The notes under the pieces were generated by a model. That model was not told where the DNA came from. It saw nothing but the letters and a program-made list of their open reading frames with translations, and did not search any database. DNA of 9,699 nt from Bacteroidota bacterium (GTDB lineage: Bacteria > Bacteroidota > Bacteroidia > Chitinophagales > Chitinophagaceae): positions 1 to 9,699 of the forward strand of contig JAEWAC010000455.1 in assembly GCA_023391895.1 (NCBI GenBank), given 5' to 3'. The position numbers and the translations under genes were made by a program. Positions 7,901 through 9,699 of the stretch are shown here, one piece after another; the stretch's first letter is position 1, and each line of letters starts with the position of its first letter.

Positions 7901-8477
7901 TGCCTACAGCAGCCTGGGCATCCTTTACAATAAATTAGGAAAGCCGGAAGAAGCAGAAAAAAATTACCTGCTGGCGGTTCAGCTCAATAAAAATGATTAC
8001 GAATCGTATTACGACCTGGGTATACTAGCCGATCGTAAAAAAGAACTGTTGCAGGCCATCCAATATTTTGAAAAAGCCATTGAAATCAATCCGGACTTTA
8101 CCAAAGCCTATGACTACCTGGCCTACTACTACATGCAAACAAGGGACTACCAAAGAGCTGCTGCATTGTATCAGAAAATGCTGGAAATAGACCCTGCCTA
8201 CAGCAATGCCTACTATAATATGGGAATTATAAACATCAGGCTGCAAAATGCGGAAGCGGCAATAGGCAACCTGAATAAAGCCGTTACCTTAAATCCAACG
8301 GACTATGAAGCGTATTTCCAAATGGGGAAATTGTATAAGCAAATGAATATGCCGCAGCAGGCTACCGCCAGCTTTGCCAAGGCAGCCAACCTCAACGTGG
8401 ACTACAAACCGGCGATAGAACAACTGGACGCTTTGCGAAATACACCGAATAGCGCTACAGGCTCATCATTTCTTTAA
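4917..8477 (+). CDS. nSTAND-type NTPase with about 20 C-terminal TPR units (putative sensor)
   Basis: An 1186-residue protein beginning 1 bp after the upstream stop (TAAAATG); Met4 (ATG 4926) is an alternative start. Residues about 8-30 show the YPGIHPFSPQD..LFFGRE opening typical of nSTAND1 proteins. Walker A is GRSGIGKSS (48-56, Lys54) and Walker B is VYLTLIDQLEELFT (157-170, Asp163, Glu166/167). An arginine segment FAIRSDKLSLL (228-238) and LRPLSRQQAMDAI (255-267) follow. A winged-helix-like region ends in YEISHDFLIEPIL (427-439). After a helical linker, TPRs occupy about 479-1161. STAND NTPases are ligand-triggered oligomerising switches, and in defence systems the repeats bind the trigger while the partner domain kills. 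No separate effector or adaptor domain is fused to the N-terminus, so this protein most likely controls the SIR2-CHAT protease and gasdermin encoded just before it. The ligand is unknown. The 3' end overlaps the convergent regulator gene by 23 bp. Confidence 0.92.
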   Translation: MQGMSTSYRYPGIHPFSPQDQALFFGRETDQENLFTAILLNQITVIIGRSGIGKSSLINAGLLPKIEKEVNQKENDKRNFLLLHIRAGNHKNSDDATLLQKILQTKISSIIPTAPAPEPPEVQQQFLPFLRPHQKESLWYKLKQLQYLDLLNQKKRVYLTLIDQLEELFTYPAEEFRTLLTELEQVLSPNPPDRVREGIYEAECKDENILSDKEQRVLEAPIPVKFLFAIRSDKLSLLIRLRDAICNIFQNLYELRPLSRQQAMDAITKPTELKNGFSAPPFRFHEEAVQAIVDYLDQRRNADPELNLEELRIEPFALQIICSHIEQNLSQVDDNHDGLIQKPEVSELDLMIEQFYLDILGKLKLDDQTLLSLKELIEDQMIDEQHRRKRIVYKGEINDPNLDEDLLKKVVDHRLLREVTGLGMAAYEISHDFLIEPILHAKQQRLNASKRLSVSNYSQIEKFDATLAKLQEEIRKNPNEYNNYTRLGDYYYFLQDYEKAIDNYTEAINQKNHSNIKGADLELYFNRGDCYNRLGKYELSTLDFNRVLEIEDKHLLANHYNGFNYQQLGQPEVAARYYTKVLEINDTYVNSQFNLGIVYRQMQKLEESEQCFQKVITLDPKDHEAYYYLGLLSAEKARPDRALEYFNKVLALKPDYADAYIQKALIYAEKNEMENALHCYSSILQFDPQHATAHKSLGIIYRSFLNNIAEAEKHFFEAVKLNKTDHESYYYLGIIANDQKRFEEAIAYFDKSIQLNATYINSYLEKAYALLQLYHDGEALAIYEAVLQIEPGNAHALKGIEVIKGQADSEEQLLSSLVDDPNDISALYTLGVQANNDRQYEKAIDYFQKVLTLKPDHINALIEQAYAYNYLQNDNQAIACYQTILDLHPNNLQAIRSLASVYFAKADYRKAKEYFTQASQIEPENYKNFYSLGLIASYEKEFTAALTFFEQALAISPYQKESLIGQAYVLDQLGRTEESIACYQKIIEIDPAYASAYSSLGILYNKLGKPEEAEKNYLLAVQLNKNDYESYYDLGILADRKKELLQAIQYFEKAIEINPDFTKAYDYLAYYYMQTRDYQRAAALYQKMLEIDPAYSNAYYNMGIINIRLQNAEAAIGNLNKAVTLNPTDYEAYFQMGKLYKQMNMPQQATASFAKAANLNVDYKPAIEQLDALRNTPNSATGSSFL
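5913..5948 (+). other. EF-hand/dockerin-type calcium-loop motif within the NTPase
   Basis: Residues 333-344 of the nSTAND protein read DDNHDGLIQKPE. This fits every key position of a 12-residue EF-hand loop: Asp at 1, Asn at 3, Asp at 5, Gly at 6, Ile at 8 and Glu at 12. It lies between two stretches likely to be helical (FALQIICSHIEQNL before, VSELDLMIEQFYLDIL after), as in a helix-loop-helix. The sequence match is direct; calcium binding is inference, and an ordinary inter-helix loop in this region of nSTAND proteins is the alternative. Confidence 0.5.
6351..8399 (+). repeat. Array of about 20 TPR units, largely a 102-residue three-TPR super-repeat
   Basis: Units of about 34 residues show the TPR pattern (LG or AY at 7-8/11, Ala at 20, hydrophobic at 24, Ala at 27, Pro at 32). 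From residue 623 onward a higher-order period appears. The anchor (D-H/Y-E-S/A-Y-Y-x-L-G) recurs at residues 623, 726, 824 (diverged), 926, 1028 and 1130, with spacings of 103, 98, 102, 102 and 102. Each period has a YYxLG-type unit, an AY-type unit and an SLGxxY-type unit. The period between 726 and 824 contains one decayed unit (GIEVIKGQADSEEQLLSSL). The DNA is also alike: GAATCGTATTA occurs at 7095 and at 8001. A long TPR superhelix of this kind is a protein- or peptide-binding scaffold. Confidence 0.88.
8455..8477. other. Tail-to-tail overlap of the STAND and LytTR regulator genes
   Basis: The plus-strand STAND gene ends with TAA at 8475-8477. The minus-strand regulator ends with TAG read from 8457 to 8455. 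The last seven STAND codons (ATGSSFL plus stop) are antisense to the last codons of the regulator (MMSL plus stop). There is no intergenic space and no terminator hairpin visible here, so convergent transcripts should overlap. Confidence 0.9.
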
Positions 8478-9189
8478 ACTTCACGGTTTGCCGGCGGCTC
8501 ACCTCAATTTTTTCGCCCCCTTTCAGCTCCAGCAGCAGCCCGCCGTTAAAGTAAGGTTCAATTTTGTCTATCAGCCGCAGGTTTACAATATGCTTGCGGT
8601 TGGCCCGGAAAAAAGTTTTTTCATCCAGCCGCTCTTCCAGTGCATTGAGCGATTTTAAAATCAGGGGCTTGTGCGGACCAAAAAACACTTTGGCGTAGTT
8701 GCCCACGCTTTCAAACAGGCGGATGTCGCTCAGTTTTACAAACCAGCAGCGTTCACCGTCTTTTACAAACACCTGGTCGTTTTCGGTCAGCAGGCTGCGA
8801 TTGACATCCACGGTCATAGTGTGATTATGGTTGCCGTTGCTTTCCAGGTTCTGCAGTTTATGCACCGCATCGGCCAGGCGCTTGGGCTCCACCGGCTTCA
8901 GCAGATAGTCCAGGGCATTTACTTCAAAGGCCTTCAGTGCATACTCATCGTAAGCAGTAGTAAAAATAACATGGGGAGCACGGTCCAGCTCAGCCAGCAT
9001 GTCAAAACCGGTCTTGCCCGGCATCTGTATGTCCAAAAAAATCAGGTCGGGGTTCAGGTTTTCAATCTTTGACAGTCCTTCATCTGCATTGGCGGCTTCA
9101 TCTACCACCTCAATTTCCGGAAACTCCTGCAGCAGTTTGCGCAGTTCGGCCCGTGCCAGGCGTTCGTCATCAATGATGATCGCTTTCAT
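8455..9189 (-). CDS. LytTR-family two-component response regulator
   Basis: A 244-residue protein. The receiver domain (about 1-120) has the acidic pocket Asp7/Asp8 (IIIDDE), phosphoacceptor Asp53 (FLDIQMPG), the Thr78-Ala79 switch region (FTTAYDEYA) and Lys98-Pro99 (LLKPV). After a His/Asn-rich linker (LESNGNHNHTM) comes a LytTR DNA-binding domain (about 135-244) with the familiar IRLFESVGNYAKVFF, FFRANRKHIVNL and EVSRRQTVKFKEMM segments. It should bind direct-repeat promoter sites after phosphorylation by the kinase encoded immediately upstream; target genes cannot be told from the window. The kinase stop and this start share one base (TAATG, 9191-9187 read on the minus strand), which suggests translational coupling. 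Length and motifs are normal for Bacteroidota LytTR regulators. Its end overlaps the convergent STAND gene. Confidence 0.97.
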   Translation of the reverse strand: MKAIIIDDERLARAELRKLLQEFPEIEVVDEAANADEGLSKIENLNPDLIFLDIQMPGKTGFDMLAELDRAPHVIFTTAYDEYALKAFEVNALDYLLKPVEPKRLADAVHKLQNLESNGNHNHTMTVDVNRSLLTENDQVFVKDGERCWFVKLSDIRLFESVGNYAKVFFGPHKPLILKSLNALEERLDEKTFFRANRKHIVNLRLIDKIEPYFNGGLLLELKGGEKIEVSRRQTVKFKEMMSL

Positions 9190-9699
9190 TAGTTATATAC
9201 GTGTTGATTTAATGAAACAGGAATCAGTACTTTGGCTTCCACCAGGTTCGGCTCTAATTGCTTGATCTCGAATTTCGCTTTGTTGCCATATAGCAGGCTC
9301 AGGCGGTCCTGCGTGCTGGATAAGCCAAAACCGCCCTGGTTGGCTCCTTTGTTCAGCTGCCCGGTATTGTACACTGCCAGCCTGTGGTACCCGCCTTTCA
9401 GGTCGGATATAATCCTTACCACGCCACCCTGTACCTGCCTGCTGATGCCATGCTTGATGGCGTTTTCCACCAGGGTTTGTAACATCATGGGTGGCACCTG
9501 CTGCCCCATCGTGTCTTCATCAATGTCATATTCCACCTGCAGCCGGTCTTCAAAGCGCATATTTTCCAGGGCCAGGTAATCTTTTACGATCTTCAGCTCC
9601 TCGCTAAAAGCCACGGTTTCGCCTTTTTCGGCTTTTAAACTACTCCGTAAGATATTACTTAATTCGGTAACGGCCCGGCGGGCACGGGGAGGATTTTCG
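9189..9699 (-). CDS. LytS-type sensor histidine kinase, partial (C-terminal 169 residues)
   Basis: The frame is open from the right edge to TAA at 9191-9189, so the N-terminus, membrane region and the phosphoacceptor His are missing. The visible part begins in the His_kinase domain (RRAVTELSNILRSSLK), continues with LKIVKDYLALENMRFEDRL, then an N box LQTLVENAIKHG (about 9447-9482) and a G1-like VYNTG (about 9360-9376), with GGFGLSSTQDRLSLLYG after it. This is the standard C-terminal layout of LytS/YehU-type kinases. A GTG at 9614-9612 could be mistaken for a start, but the family-conserved sequence continues upstream of it. It should phosphorylate the adjacent LytTR regulator; signal unknown. 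Confidence 0.95.
   Translation of the reverse strand, partial: ENPPRARRAVTELSNILRSSLKAEKGETVAFSEELKIVKDYLALENMRFEDRLQVEYDIDEDTMGQQVPPMMLQTLVENAIKHGISRQVQGGVVRIISDLKGGYHRLAVYNTGQLNKGANQGGFGLSSTQDRLSLLYGNKAKFEIKQLEPNLVEAKVLIPVSLNQHVYN

Noticed and set aside
9612..9614. GTG as a start of a 141-residue kinase-like protein
   Set aside because: The frame remains open to the window edge and the upstream residues match the conserved His_kinase region, so this is an internal Val codon of a truncated gene.
1..9699. CRISPR arrays, tRNA or rRNA genes, insertion sequences
   Set aside because: I looked for regularly spaced repeats, tRNA-like cloverleaf ends, transposase motifs and terminal inverted repeats and found none.

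Overview
This window looks like a chromosomal segment of a Bacteroidota bacterium, with a Chitinophagaceae-like member as my best guess. That is an inference from the secreted M28 peptidases, the LytS/LytTR pair, the short AT-rich intergenic spacer, the lack of strong Shine-Dalgarno sequences and the general protein style. No rRNA, tRNA, integrase, transposase or CRISPR array is visible, so the taxon is not proven.

Layout. Positions 1-2383 (minus strand) hold two tandem paralogous M28-family zinc peptidases. The downstream copy runs off the left edge. Positions 2384-2574 are an AT-rich divergent spacer. Positions 2575-8477 (plus strand) hold a tight three-gene operon with gaps of 7 bp and 1 bp: (1) a 252-residue bacterial gasdermin-like pore former; (2) a 524-residue protein with a degenerate SIR2-like domain followed by a CHAT (caspase-like) protease domain; (3) an 1186-residue nSTAND-type NTPase with about 20 TPR units. 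Positions 8455-9699 (minus strand) hold a LytTR response regulator and the C-terminal part of its LytS-type histidine kinase. The regulator converges on the operon and overlaps it by 23 bp.

How the operon probably works (inference from known bacterial gasdermin and STAND systems): the TPR superhelix senses an invader-derived ligand and the NTPase module oligomerises. This activates the SIR2-CHAT protein, whose Cys-His protease clips the short C-terminal tail of the gasdermin. The freed gasdermin opens membrane pores and kills the infected cell. Four features deserve attention. The SIR2-like domain seems to have lost its catalytic Asn and His. The gasdermin has no cysteine at all, so it cannot carry the N-terminal palmitoyl-cysteine described in studied bacterial gasdermins. 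The NTPase contains a textbook EF-hand-type loop. Its TPRs are built from a 102-residue three-TPR super-repeat.

The peptidases and the LytTR system look like ordinary host genes flanking an inserted defence module. Inside the partial M28 gene there is a perfect 17-bp inverted repeat that coding alone does not easily explain.
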